Shown here: positions 16,833 through 24,994 of the stretch, in pieces
Position numbering within the stretch: position 1 is the stretch's first letter
Layout: each line of letters starts with the position of its first letter
NCBI GenBank assembly: GCA_023954855.1
Contig: JAGSGY010000020.1
Location: 1-64,000, forward strand
Origin: Pseudomonadota bacterium
GTDB lineage: Bacteria > Myxococcota_A > UBA796 > GCA-2862545
Direction: 5' to 3'
Length of the DNA stretch: 64,000 bases
The notes under the pieces: model-generated
What the model saw: only the letters and a program-made list of their open reading frames with translations
Told to the model about the DNA's origin: nothing
Database searches by the model: none
Program-made: the position numbers and the translations under genes

Positions 16833-19487
16833 CTAGGCTCTCGAACGCGCGATGCCGAGCCCGATGGCACCCGCGAAGACGACAGCCAGCGGCCACCACG
16901 GAATCGTAGGTGCCGTCCCACCCGGCTTCAGCACCACATCGGGATTGCCAATCAGCACAATGCCGGCCCACCCCTCGGGCGCGTGCCCGGCGTCGTGCAT
17001 CAGACTCTGCGCAGACTGTAGGGCTTGGCCGAGGCTCTGGCCCTGGTCCACAAAGCCATAGAAGGCCACGGCGAACCCTCGGGCGTGGTCATCGCGAAGC
17101 GGCCAGAGCGTGGCAAGGACCGCTGACGCACCGGCCTGCTGAAAGGCGGGGGCAAGACCCTCGGGCCCCTGGGCGCCGACCACGCCACCGCCCGCACTCT
17201 GGCAGGCCGACAGCACCACCACCGCGCCGTTCAGGTCCTCGGCGACAATCTCTCCGGTGGACAGCCAGCCGTCGGTCCCCTCGCCCGGGGCGAGTAGCAG
17301 ACCGGCACTTCCGGGGTCGTGGCTCGGAACCACCGCATGGGCCGCGAAGTGCACGAGCCGGGGGTTGGTAGGCAACCAGCCCGTCTCGGAGGCCTCGGCC
17401 CCGACGAAGATCTGCGCATCGAGACCTCGCAGGGCCTCGACCTCAGCCGCCGCCTGGTCAAGCCGAGGCGGCATCTTGTCGACCCGCAACAGCACGGCGT
17501 CTTCGCCAAACGTAGGGTCGGCGAATGCGACGACAGCGCCATCCGCGGCAGGCTCGACTTCGGACCACCGCGCCCACAGCGATACCGACGGGGCCTGCAC
17601 GACCTGGGCTGCCGCACCGAGGGGTGGCGACTCCGCCGTCGCCCGCAAGGCCGCAAACGGCAGGCCATAGAGGGGTCCCTCGGGAATGACGGTCAGCTTC
17701 GACGGCGGCCCATCGGGAAAGGCGGGGCCGAGAAGCTCATCGTAGAGCCGGGCTCCCGCAACGCCGCTCACACCGTGCATTCCGGCGAATAGACGCACGC
17801 GCTCATCGAGCTGGTTTAGCGGCGGTAGCGGGTAGGAGCGCACCTCGTCGGCGCGAATGACCATCGCCCACGGCTCCGCAAACTCCGCGGACTGCACGGG
17901 AAGCTGGAAGGTGACCACGGCTTCGTCGGGACCGAGTCTGGCTTGGATGGCCGACAGCTCGACGGGCTTGGTTCGCCGAAGGGCCGCATACTCGGGCGCA
18001 GAGGTGTTGAGCTCATCGACGATGTGGGCGACCTCTTCGCGCGCTGCCTGCAGGGCCGCAGCGGCCTCGGCCAGGTCGGCCTCCGTCGCGTAGCCCAGGT
18101 CCTCTTCGGCCCCTTCAAGGCGGGTCCGCGCCTTCTGGTAGCGCTCGCGCAGCGCCACATCGTCGATCAGCACCTCGGAGACGTCTGAACGGTCCAGGGC
18201 GCTGCGAACGGCCTGGGCGCGGGTCGACTCCAAGATCTCGTGGGCGGCCGCCAAGTCACCGTCCTCGGCGACGACCCAGGCCAGGTCGTGAAAGTCGGCA
18301 TCCCAGTCCGCTCGCCAGGAGCGTCCGTTGTCGACGCCCAGGTCGAAGATCTCCGTCGCAACCGAGCGGAACGCCTCGGCCTCTTTCGCCCGCTCTACGC
18401 GGTTGCCGAGCCGGTGGTGGGCCACGAAGCGCGCCTTTGCGGCACGGGACTCGAGATTGAGGGTGGCGTCGAGCGCACCCAGCGATTCCGCGAGGGCCAG
18501 TCCTTCTTCCGGATCCCACTCCGAGAGCTTGGCGGCCCACGCCGCCTCGAGTCCGGGCAGGTAGTACGCCTCTTCGAGACTCACGCCGACCTTGCGGGCG
18601 CGCTCGACAAAGGCCCTCGCGGTCGCCTCATCATCGCTCACCAAGGCCGCCCGATACAGCGTGTCGACCTCAGTCCACGGGTTGTCGCCCTTGCGGGCCA
18701 GATCAGCGACGGCGAGCGCCTCCTCCACGAAGTCTCTTCCGTCGAGCACGCGCTCCTGCAGGTGAGGACGGGCCGACAGGTACTGCAGGATGCCGGTTCG
18801 CACCATCGACTCGGCATAGGCATCGTCGTTCTCTTGGAGCAGCGTGAGCAGCTTCGGATAGGCGGTGAGCCAGACGTCGTCGCGCTGCAGCTCCGCCGCG
18901 ACCTGAATCATCACGTGCAGTGCCACCAGGCGGGTCTGGTAGTCATCCTCGGGGGTGAGCTGCTCATGCAGCGCCTGGGCCCGCGACAGGGTCAGATCGA
19001 GGTCCCGCTTGTGTTGCCACATCGTGCGTAGGCGCTGGGACAAGACGATGCGCTGAAGGGAGTCATCCCCAGAGAGAGTCGCGACATCGACCGCGCGGTC
19101 GAGCTGCTCGCGCACATCCTCGACCCGGCGATTACGACCTGCAAGCTGCGTGAGGTTCAGCCGCGCAAAGACCTCCCCCTTCGGGATCTCCGCCTCGCGA
19201 AAGGCATCGGCCGCACGCTCGAGCTCCGTCCAGGCGCCATCGACCTCTCCGTGGTCCATTCGCAGGTTGCCGAGCGTCAGCCGCGACCACGCCCAATCGG
19301 GTCGCGCATCCACCACGGTCGCCATGAAGGCGATGGCCCCGTCATAGTCCCCACTTCGGCGTGCATACATGTACACGCATCGACCCGGATCACGCCCCTC
19401 GGCCTCGGGCCCGAACAGGTCGGCGCAGGGCTCCGGTGGCGCGGGTTGGGCAAAAGCGAGGCTCGCGAGCAAAGCGAGAAGCGTCAT
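16833..19487 (-). CDS. TPR-CHAT caspase-like protein with C-terminal membrane anchor
   Basis: 884 residues. A signal-like hydrophobic N-terminus is followed by about 500 residues of helical TPR-like repeats. A coiled region (residues about 450-510) comes next. The CHAT domain follows, with the catalytic pair visible as LVHFAAHA (His717) and VLSACQS (Cys762), then QGPEGLAPAFQQAGASAVLATLWPL in two adjacent blocks. A membrane helix (PWWPLAVVFAGAIGLGIA) and RSRA end the protein. CHAT domains are clan CD cysteine proteases related to separase and caspases. It is the third gene of an operon with an ECF sigma factor and an anti-sigma-like protein, overlapping the latter by ATGA, so it is a candidate regulator or protease of that pair. 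Confidence 0.85.
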   Translation of the reverse strand: MTLLALLASLAFAQPAPPEPCADLFGPEAEGRDPGRCVYMYARRSGDYDGAIAFMATVVDARPDWAWSRLTLGNLRMDHGEVDGAWTELERAADAFREAEIPKGEVFARLNLTQLAGRNRRVEDVREQLDRAVDVATLSGDDSLQRIVLSQRLRTMWQHKRDLDLTLSRAQALHEQLTPEDDYQTRLVALHVMIQVAAELQRDDVWLTAYPKLLTLLQENDDAYAESMVRTGILQYLSARPHLQERVLDGRDFVEEALAVADLARKGDNPWTEVDTLYRAALVSDDEATARAFVERARKVGVSLEEAYYLPGLEAAWAAKLSEWDPEEGLALAESLGALDATLNLESRAAKARFVAHHRLGNRVERAKEAEAFRSVATEIFDLGVDNGRSWRADWDADFHDLAWVVAEDGDLAAAHEILESTRAQAVRSALDRSDVSEVLIDDVALRERYQKARTRLEGAEEDLGYATEADLAEAAAALQAAREEVAHIVDELNTSAPEYAALRRTKPVELSAIQARLGPDEAVVTFQLPVQSAEFAEPWAMVIRADEVRSYPLPPLNQLDERVRLFAGMHGVSGVAGARLYDELLGPAFPDGPPSKLTVIPEGPLYGLPFAALRATAESPPLGAAAQVVQAPSVSLWARWSEVEPAADGAVVAFADPTFGEDAVLLRVDKMPPRLDQAAAEVEALRGLDAQIFVGAEASETGWLPTNPRLVHFAAHAVVPSHDPGSAGLLLAPGEGTDGWLSTGEIVAEDLNGAVVVLSACQSAGGGVVGAQGPEGLAPAFQQAGASAVLATLWPLRDDHARGFAVAFYGFVDQGQSLGQALQSAQSLMHDAGHAPEGWAGIVLIGNPDVVLKPGGTAPTIPWWPLAVVFAGAIGLGIARSRA

Positions 19488-20221
19488 TGAATCCGGAGCA
19501 CAGAGGTGCGGGAGATGCGTCGGGTGCCGTCAGGACCCAAGCCCTCGACTCGCCAGAGCAGCAGCGCGCCCTCTGGGAGGCTCGCGATGGCTTCGGCGGG
19601 CACGACGACATGGTCCCCGTCGATACCCTGCGCGGTGTGCAGAGTGTTGAGCGCATCGTCGCTCACGAGCACGTCGTAGGTCCAGCCCGGCTCGCTCGAC
19701 CACTCGATGCGAACCGCCTCGCGAGCGAGCACGGCGTTCTCGGGGGTGAGGAGCTCAATGCGGTCTACACCATCGCGGTACACCGGCTCATCTGTCGGTC
19801 CCGGCGCGCCAGACATCACCGCCAGTAATGCCGCTGCTGCCAGTGCAAATCCACCGGCCGCCGCCCATCCACGCGAGCGCATCGAACCCAGTGAAACCCC
19901 ATTGTCGTCGCTCGCCTCGAGCGGCGAGGAGCGATCGAGCGCCTCGGACGGCGAGGACTTGTCGAGCGCCCGCATCGGGCTGGACTTGTCGAGCAGCAAG
20001 AGCTCCGCCGTGTCTGCCGGCATCTCGCGCTGCACCTCGACCGCCACGGCCCAGTCCGCCGCACAGCTGGAACAACCCGACACGTGGTCGACGAGCGAGC
20101 GAACACTGCCGGGGGCGAGCTCGCCGTGGGCGGCCTCCCAGATGGCTTCCGCAGGTGGACAGTCCCCTGCCGCCTGGCCCCCGCGCACCCAGGCCTCGAA
20201 CACGTCGCTGCCATCACTCAT
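19484..20221 (-). CDS. zinc-finger membrane protein, probable anti-sigma factor
   Basis: 245 residues. The N-terminal domain has the zinc-binding anti-sigma pattern (Cys21, then His46-x3-Cys50-x2-Cys53 in HVSGCSSC). A linker with three tandem nine-residue units follows (DKSSPMRAL, DKSSPSEAL, DRSSPLEAS). One membrane helix at about residues 117-137 and an extracytoplasmic beta domain of about 100 residues complete it (WTYDVLVSDD, LLWRVEGLGPDG, Fn3-like). ZAS-type anti-sigma factors hold their ECF sigma at the membrane until they are degraded. It overlaps both neighbours by four bases, which supports a stoichiometric complex with the upstream sigma factor. Confidence 0.8.
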   Translation of the reverse strand: MSDGSDVFEAWVRGGQAAGDCPPAEAIWEAAHGELAPGSVRSLVDHVSGCSSCAADWAVAVEVQREMPADTAELLLLDKSSPMRALDKSSPSEALDRSSPLEASDDNGVSLGSMRSRGWAAAGGFALAAAALLAVMSGAPGPTDEPVYRDGVDRIELLTPENAVLAREAVRIEWSSEPGWTYDVLVSDDALNTLHTAQGIDGDHVVVPAEAIASLPEGALLLWRVEGLGPDGTRRISRTSVLRIQ

Positions 20222-20730
20222 GGGGTCACCCCTTTCTTGGTGAGGCAGTCACGAAGGTCCGCGAGTCCGCGGTAGACATGGTTCTCGGCCTTCTTCGGCG
20301 TCCAACCCAGCAGCTTGGCCGTCTCTGGAACCGTGTGACCCACCAGGTGCAGGGTCAGTGCGCGACGTCGATTCTCGACCAGTCGACCCAGACAGTCCTG
20401 AATCTCCACCGCGACGTGCTGCGCATGCGTGCGCCCCTCGGGGTTGGCGACCGGAGCCTGTTCGATGGGTTCTGAGACGACGTCTTCCAGCGCATCCTCT
20501 CTTCGGCGTCGGTGACGCCTGAGTTCGTCGATGGTGGCCGACCAAGCGACCTTCCATAAGTACGACGGTTGAAGTGAGCCTTTCCCCTCACTCGAAAGTC
20601 GCATCACCTTGATCATCGCCTCCTGGACGATGTCATCAGCCCGGTCCGCGAGCTCGCGGGGACAACGCGCACGGACAGCCCGCGTCAAGACACGCTGTAC
20701 GTCCTGCAGATCCTCGTGCGAAAGCCCCAC
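20218..20730 (-). CDS. ECF-type RNA polymerase sigma factor
   Basis: 170 residues, the size of an ECF (group 4) sigma factor. Region 2 is visible as RADDIVQEAMIKVMR and YLWKVAWSATIDELRRHRR. Region 4 is GHTVPETAKLLGWTPKKAENHVYRGLADLR, here in two adjacent blocks of a helix-turn-helix. It directs RNA polymerase to a specific promoter set. The start is GTG at 20730, and no strong ribosome binding site is seen. It is the promoter-proximal gene of the sigma, anti-sigma, CHAT operon. I could not identify its target promoter motif by eye. Confidence 0.9.
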   Translation of the reverse strand: MGLSHEDLQDVQRVLTRAVRARCPRELADRADDIVQEAMIKVMRLSSEGKGSLQPSYLWKVAWSATIDELRRHRRRREDALEDVVSEPIEQAPVANPEGRTHAQHVAVEIQDCLGRLVENRRRALTLHLVGHTVPETAKLLGWTPKKAENHVYRGLADLRDCLTKKGVTP

Positions 20731-20765
20731 GGAAGCATGCTACCGCGGGGGGAGGGTCCGGCGAC

Positions 20766-22223
20766 CTAGTAGGTGGCGCGGGTCGCGGTGTAGCCGATGT
20801 TGAAGTTGATGAGACCGCCGAGATCGACGTACTTGGGCTGGTTCGACCAAGCGAGCGTCATCGTGCGGGCACCGGTGATGAACACCTCGTCGTGGGCGTC
20901 ACCGTCGTAGTCCGCGGTCACCACGCGCATGCCAATCTGCTCACCGCCGGTGGCGCCGACAATCGCGGTACCGTTGTGTCCACTGTGGCGCCCAGCCGAC
21001 AGCTGCGGGAAGGCGTAGACCGCACCGTCCTCGTCATTGAAGTGGCTGCCATAGGGCGCGCCGACCAGCAGCTCATTGTCGCCGTCGCCGTCGATGTCGC
21101 CGCCGGCGAGCGAGGTGCCGAAGCCGTCGCCGCTGCCCGTCTGAATCAGCGCGTAATAGCCGCTGGTCGAGGTCAGGCTTCCGCGGGTGCCACCGTCCCA
21201 GACGATGGCGGCGCTGTAGCGAGCGTAGGTGAGTGCGATGTCGGCGAGGCCGTCATTCGAGAGGTCGAAGTCGCCCGCCACCGCGTCGGGACGGCCATAG
21301 CGGCCGAAGTCGATGTGAAGAGGCAACTCCGCAGCATCGATGCGGCCATCGGAGCGTCGACCGCCGGCCAACACAGCCATGCCCTCGGCACCCTCGAGGA
21401 GGAGGTCACCGACCCCGTCGCCGTCGAAGTCGCCGGCACGGTGGATTGCCTGGCCAGCGCCGCGAATGGCGAAGTCCGCGTCGCCAACCTCGAGGTCACC
21501 CCGGAGGGGGCCGTACAGCACGACCGCCAGGTCCTCACCGGGAACGGCTGCGATCAGGTCGTCGATGCCATCATCGTCGAGGTCGAGCACCACAAAGCTG
21601 GTGCCGAAGTCGGTGCCGCGCTCGCCGCGAATCCACACGTCGGCCTCGTCCGTCGACACACGCTCTTCGGGGTTGGCGTACACCGCGATGACATCAGCGC
21701 CGGGAAGGCCCTGCACGAAGTTGGCGCCTAGGCTGCGACCGCCGGTGAGGTTGCCCGAGGCCTGCGCACCCGCCTCGGCGTCGAGGCCACTGGTGTGGGC
21801 GTAGACCGTGGTTGACGCGAGCGAAGAGACCGGCGCGCGGCCGAGGTCGCGAATGGCCGGGGCCTCGAGCAGGTAGGCGGTGGGCTGTCCTGCCGTCGCG
21901 TACTGCGGGAAGCTGGTCCACGGACCGTTCGGGTCGTCGCCGCCGCCGGTGTCGTCGTCGAGGGGGTTGGGCATGTCTACCGCACCACCCTTGCCCGTCA
22001 TCACGAACTTGGTGGTCGTCGAGTAGCTGCGCTTGAAGCTGGTGCTCGCCGTCCGGCACCCCTCATCCACAAGGCCGTCGCGGTCGTTGTCGATCAGGTC
22101 ACCACAGATCTCGCCAGCACGGACTTCCCCGCGGGCGTCGGCAGAAAGCGCCGACTCCGCGAGGTCAACTTCATTCACACAAGCAACAGAGAGCAGGGCA
22201 AGGGGTAGGGCAAGACGAGTCAT
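20766..22223 (-). CDS. FG-GAP (integrin-alpha-like) repeat lipoprotein
   Basis: 485 residues from the ATG at 22223, which has GGAGG about six bases upstream and a lipoprotein signal (LLSVAC, Cys16). A MopE-type motif (CGDLIDNDRDGLVDEGC) precedes a Ser/Thr-rich stretch. At least five FG-GAP repeats with calcium-type loops follow (LDLDDDGIDDL, AGDFDGDGVGDLL, GGDIDGDGDNELLVGAP, ADYDGDAHDEVF). These normally fold as a seven-bladed beta-propeller at the cell surface, used for adhesion. It lies 88 bases downstream of the kinase-FGE gene on the same strand and may be in its transcript. Confidence 0.85.
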   Translation of the reverse strand: MTRLALPLALLSVACVNEVDLAESALSADARGEVRAGEICGDLIDNDRDGLVDEGCRTASTSFKRSYSTTTKFVMTGKGGAVDMPNPLDDDTGGGDDPNGPWTSFPQYATAGQPTAYLLEAPAIRDLGRAPVSSLASTTVYAHTSGLDAEAGAQASGNLTGGRSLGANFVQGLPGADVIAVYANPEERVSTDEADVWIRGERGTDFGTSFVVLDLDDDGIDDLIAAVPGEDLAVVLYGPLRGDLEVGDADFAIRGAGQAIHRAGDFDGDGVGDLLLEGAEGMAVLAGGRRSDGRIDAAELPLHIDFGRYGRPDAVAGDFDLSNDGLADIALTYARYSAAIVWDGGTRGSLTSTSGYYALIQTGSGDGFGTSLAGGDIDGDGDNELLVGAPYGSHFNDEDGAVYAFPQLSAGRHSGHNGTAIVGATGGEQIGMRVVTADYDGDAHDEVFITGARTMTLAWSNQPKYVDLGGLINFNIGYTATRATY

Positions 22224-22310
22224 GAAAACCTCCGGGCGTGAGCCGCGTTCGAAGGTGCAACGCTCGCCGGATGGGATTCCCCTCACTCAATCCTAGAAAA
22301 AACCAAACCC

Positions 22311-24749
22311 TCAGGACGCGACGCTCGAAACCACCGTTCGAAAACCCAATTGCGCCATCACACCTGCGGAGGAACTCGTCGTATCAATCCGGCAGAACCA
22401 ACTGTTTCGCTCCCATCCGCCCCCCCTCACCCGGCGGTGGCCTCGGGCTTCCACAGCCGACGTATCGGCTAGCCCCCCCTGCACACGAGCGAACTCGGTG
22501 CTCGTGTCCATCAGCCAGCTGAAGACATTGCCGGCCACATCGCGCATGCCATAGGGCGAGACATCCTGCGGATGCGTGCCCACATCGCACGGACCCGGCG
22601 CCTTCACCGCCCGTTCCCGCGTCCAAGACCACTCCGCACATCGCTGGGCGCCCCAGGGATAGATCCGCGCATCCACGCCCCGGGCCGCCTTCTCCCACTC
22701 GAGCTCGAACGGAAGGCGGACCTCGCGGCCCAGGCGTCCTCCTAGCCAAGCGCAGTACGCCATCGCCGAGGCCCAGGTCACACAGACCACCGGCATCGTC
22801 GGGCGCCAGTCGCTTCCGTGCGCGTCTTTGCCAAGGCGAAAGTGACCGCCTTCGCTGCGCGGGTAGATCGGCTTTCCGCCCATTTTCGGAGCGTGTCTCT
22901 CGGCGAGATCGACGTCTCCGCGGTCAACGAGGTCGTTGAGAAAGCCGACGTATTCACCGTTGGTGACCGAGTCTCGCCCGATGGCAAACGCATCGACCCA
23001 GACTCGCTGGCGGGGCACTGGATTCGCGAGCGCTTCCTGGTCGGTGCCGGCCTCGTACCAGCCGGCGGGCACATAGACCATGCCCTCGGGAACGCTGTTC
23101 GGAAGCTCGACCACGGTCGCTATTTGCTCGCCAGGACGCACACCATCCCAGTGCTGGCCACGACCAATCTGCACCGGGTAGCGCACCACCTCGCGACCCT
23201 TGGCGCGAATCTCGAGCAGGTAGCTGCCCATCGCCACCGGCACTTCATCCAGCGGTGTCGTTCCGAGCGTGCGCTCCAGCTCGGGCACCAGGCGACGGCG
23301 GCGCTCGGTGTAGCGGAGAAGTGTGACCTCAGCGGGCACCTCCGTCGTCAGCGACAGTGTGCCAGTCCCCTCGAGATAGGCGGTGTGCTGGCCCCTGTCG
23401 TAAGCACGAATCCAGTCTTCGAGCGCTCGAGCGGTCGCTGCATCCCCCTTGGACTCGGCGAGCATGTGCGAGCGGACGTAGTGGGTCGCGAGTCGGTCGT
23501 AAGCTTCGGGCAGCCCGGGAACGAAGCTCAAGCTCGACCGCAGCAGACGAAGACGCTCAGCTTCGGAGCGCTCCGCCTGATCTTCAAGGCGGCGAGCCTC
23601 GTCTTGCATCGTCCAGGGTCCCCACCGCTGCGCCTCGGGTGCGTCGGCGGGTAGCGCGCGGAGCTGCGCATCGGCGGCACTCTGCAGCACCTCGGCCTCG
23701 CGACGTGAGCGACGAATGCCCGCGCGCAGGGCGTCGGCTTCCGCAATCAGGTCGAGGGCCCGCTCCTTGTTCTTGGCGCCATCGAGCCAGTCGAAGAGGC
23801 GGCGGGCCAAGGCGGTGGCGTCACTGGGACGGTCGTCTACCTCGGGGGCGAGCGCGGCCATCGCCAGATCGCTTAGCTCCTCGGCGACGGGAAGCGCCGA
23901 GCGTGTACCCGGGAGTCGGACTGCAGGCGCCATCGCCACCAGCGCCACCAGCGCACGACGTGACGGCGCTGCATACGGCGGGTCTCCGCAGAGCAGCTCG
24001 TAGAGCATGCCACCCAGCGCCCAGACGTCCGTGGCGGGACCAATCCGGTCGTGCTCGGCGCGGGCCTGCTCGGGAGCCATGTACGACGGGGTTCCCGCAA
24101 CCGCACCCGCCTGCGTCCGCAAGCTATCGCCGGTGCTTCGCAGCGAGTGCACGGCGTCGACGGGCGTCCACGCCTCGGTCATCACCCGCGCGAGCCCCCA
24201 GTCGAGCACCAGCACCTCACCGTGGTCTCCAAGCATCACATTGTCGGGCTTGAGGTCGCGGTGGACCACCCCGCGGTCGTGGGCGTAGCCGACCGCTTCC
24301 GCAACCCGCGCCAGGGCATCGATCAGGCGGCGAAGGCTCCAGCCATCCGAGGTCTGCTCCTGGCCGACCCGGGCGGCGGCGTGCACCTGAGCGATGCGGT
24401 CACCGAGGGTCGTCCCTCGCACTTCCTTCATGGTGAACCACAGACGACCATCGGGAAGCAGGCCCAGGTCGTGCACGGGAACAATGCCCGGGTGCTGCAG
24501 CTGGGCTGCGACCTGCGCCTCTTCACGGAAGCGTGCGATGGCGGCGGCCGAGCTCCCCGCCTTCACCACCTTCATGGCCACGACACGGGAGAGCTCGCGG
24601 TCCCGCACGCGGCGCACCTCACCCATGCCGCCGGCTCCGAGGGGGCCGAGATCTTCGTAGCGTTCGGGCAGGTCCAGCGCTGAGTCCACTTCGAGAGCGG
24701 CTTCGTCGGGCTCGTCTGTCCAGGTGTCGCGAGTGGGGCTCATGTACAT
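22311..24749 (-). CDS. Ser/Thr protein kinase fused to a formylglycine-enzyme-like domain
   Basis: 812 residues. The kinase domain spans about residues 30-320: glycine loop GAGGMGEV (38-45), Lys60, HRDLKPDN (163-170), DWG in place of DFG (183-185) and APEQ. A helical linker of about 200 residues follows. The C-terminal 250 residues form an FGE-sulfatase/SUMF1-type domain (VYVPAGWYEAG, LPFELEWEKAARG, YPWG, GNVFSW, RGGGWE). No membrane helix is evident. FGE-like domains fused to kinases usually serve as binding or effector modules rather than sulfatase activators. ATGs at 24749 and 24743 are both possible. The kinase catalytic residues look intact apart from DWG. Confidence 0.88.
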   Translation of the reverse strand: MYMSPTRDTWTDEPDEAALEVDSALDLPERYEDLGPLGAGGMGEVRRVRDRELSRVVAMKVVKAGSSAAAIARFREEAQVAAQLQHPGIVPVHDLGLLPDGRLWFTMKEVRGTTLGDRIAQVHAAARVGQEQTSDGWSLRRLIDALARVAEAVGYAHDRGVVHRDLKPDNVMLGDHGEVLVLDWGLARVMTEAWTPVDAVHSLRSTGDSLRTQAGAVAGTPSYMAPEQARAEHDRIGPATDVWALGGMLYELLCGDPPYAAPSRRALVALVAMAPAVRLPGTRSALPVAEELSDLAMAALAPEVDDRPSDATALARRLFDWLDGAKNKERALDLIAEADALRAGIRRSRREAEVLQSAADAQLRALPADAPEAQRWGPWTMQDEARRLEDQAERSEAERLRLLRSSLSFVPGLPEAYDRLATHYVRSHMLAESKGDAATARALEDWIRAYDRGQHTAYLEGTGTLSLTTEVPAEVTLLRYTERRRRLVPELERTLGTTPLDEVPVAMGSYLLEIRAKGREVVRYPVQIGRGQHWDGVRPGEQIATVVELPNSVPEGMVYVPAGWYEAGTDQEALANPVPRQRVWVDAFAIGRDSVTNGEYVGFLNDLVDRGDVDLAERHAPKMGGKPIYPRSEGGHFRLGKDAHGSDWRPTMPVVCVTWASAMAYCAWLGGRLGREVRLPFELEWEKAARGVDARIYPWGAQRCAEWSWTRERAVKAPGPCDVGTHPQDVSPYGMRDVAGNVFSWLMDTSTEFARVQGGLADTSAVEARGHRRVRGGGWERNSWFCRIDTTSSSAGVMAQLGFRTVVSSVAS

Positions 24750-24839
24750 GACCTACCAGACGCACGGGCAGCGGAAAACCCCTCACACAAGCCAAAACTT
24801 CAGCGACAAGGTGCTCTTGGGCGGCTTCTAGACACCCCG

Positions 24840-24855
24840 CGCGCTTCTGAGCGCG
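24840..24855. terminator. GC hairpin beside the kinase-tail remnant
   Basis: CGCGCT-tctg-AGCGCG forms a perfect six-base stem with a four-base loop, four bases beyond the kinase-tail remnant. There is no T-run. Its position mirrors the palindrome just past the intact kinase stop at 49.1 kb, so it may be that gene's former transcription end. Confidence 0.4.
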
Positions 24856-24859
24856 TCTG

Positions 24860-24887
24860 CTTGTAGGACTCGAGCAAGGAGCTGCAC
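24860..24887. repeat. left copy of the direct repeat flanking the polysaccharide locus
   Basis: 28 bases in the same orientation as 49108-49135, with 26 identical, including the 15-base core aggactcgagcaagg. The two copies bracket the 24-kb exopolysaccharide locus. Confidence 0.7.
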
Positions 24888-24912
24888 GCTGTCGTGCGGC
24901 TTGCACCCTGCT
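24860..24912 (-). pseudogene. orphan remnant of a PEGA-type Ser/Thr kinase C-terminus
   Basis: Read on the minus strand, this short stretch gives GASRTTACSSLLESYK. The end of the intact kinase at 49.1 kb is GGSHTVKCSTLLESCK. At DNA level 26 of 28 bases match (24860-24887 with 49108-49135). The codon aligned with that kinase's TAG stop reads CAG here. A GC hairpin follows directly, as it does beyond the intact gene. No kinase catalytic domain lies upstream, because the epimerase gene begins at 24995. I read it as the leftover 3' end of a related kinase gene. Independent similarity is possible but unlikely over this length. Confidence 0.55.
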
Positions 24913-24994
24913 GCTCCTCAGCCCGTGCGACCCAACGAGCGAGCTATGTACGTGCCGTACAAGGCGAGCGCCGCGCGCGAGTTCTGGAGCCCCT

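Noticed and set aside
16833-20730. The operon as a type III-E CRISPR craspase system
   Set aside because: There is no gRAMP/Cas7-11 gene, no CRISPR repeats and no Csx30/Csx31-like gene. Only the sigma plus TPR-CHAT combination is similar.
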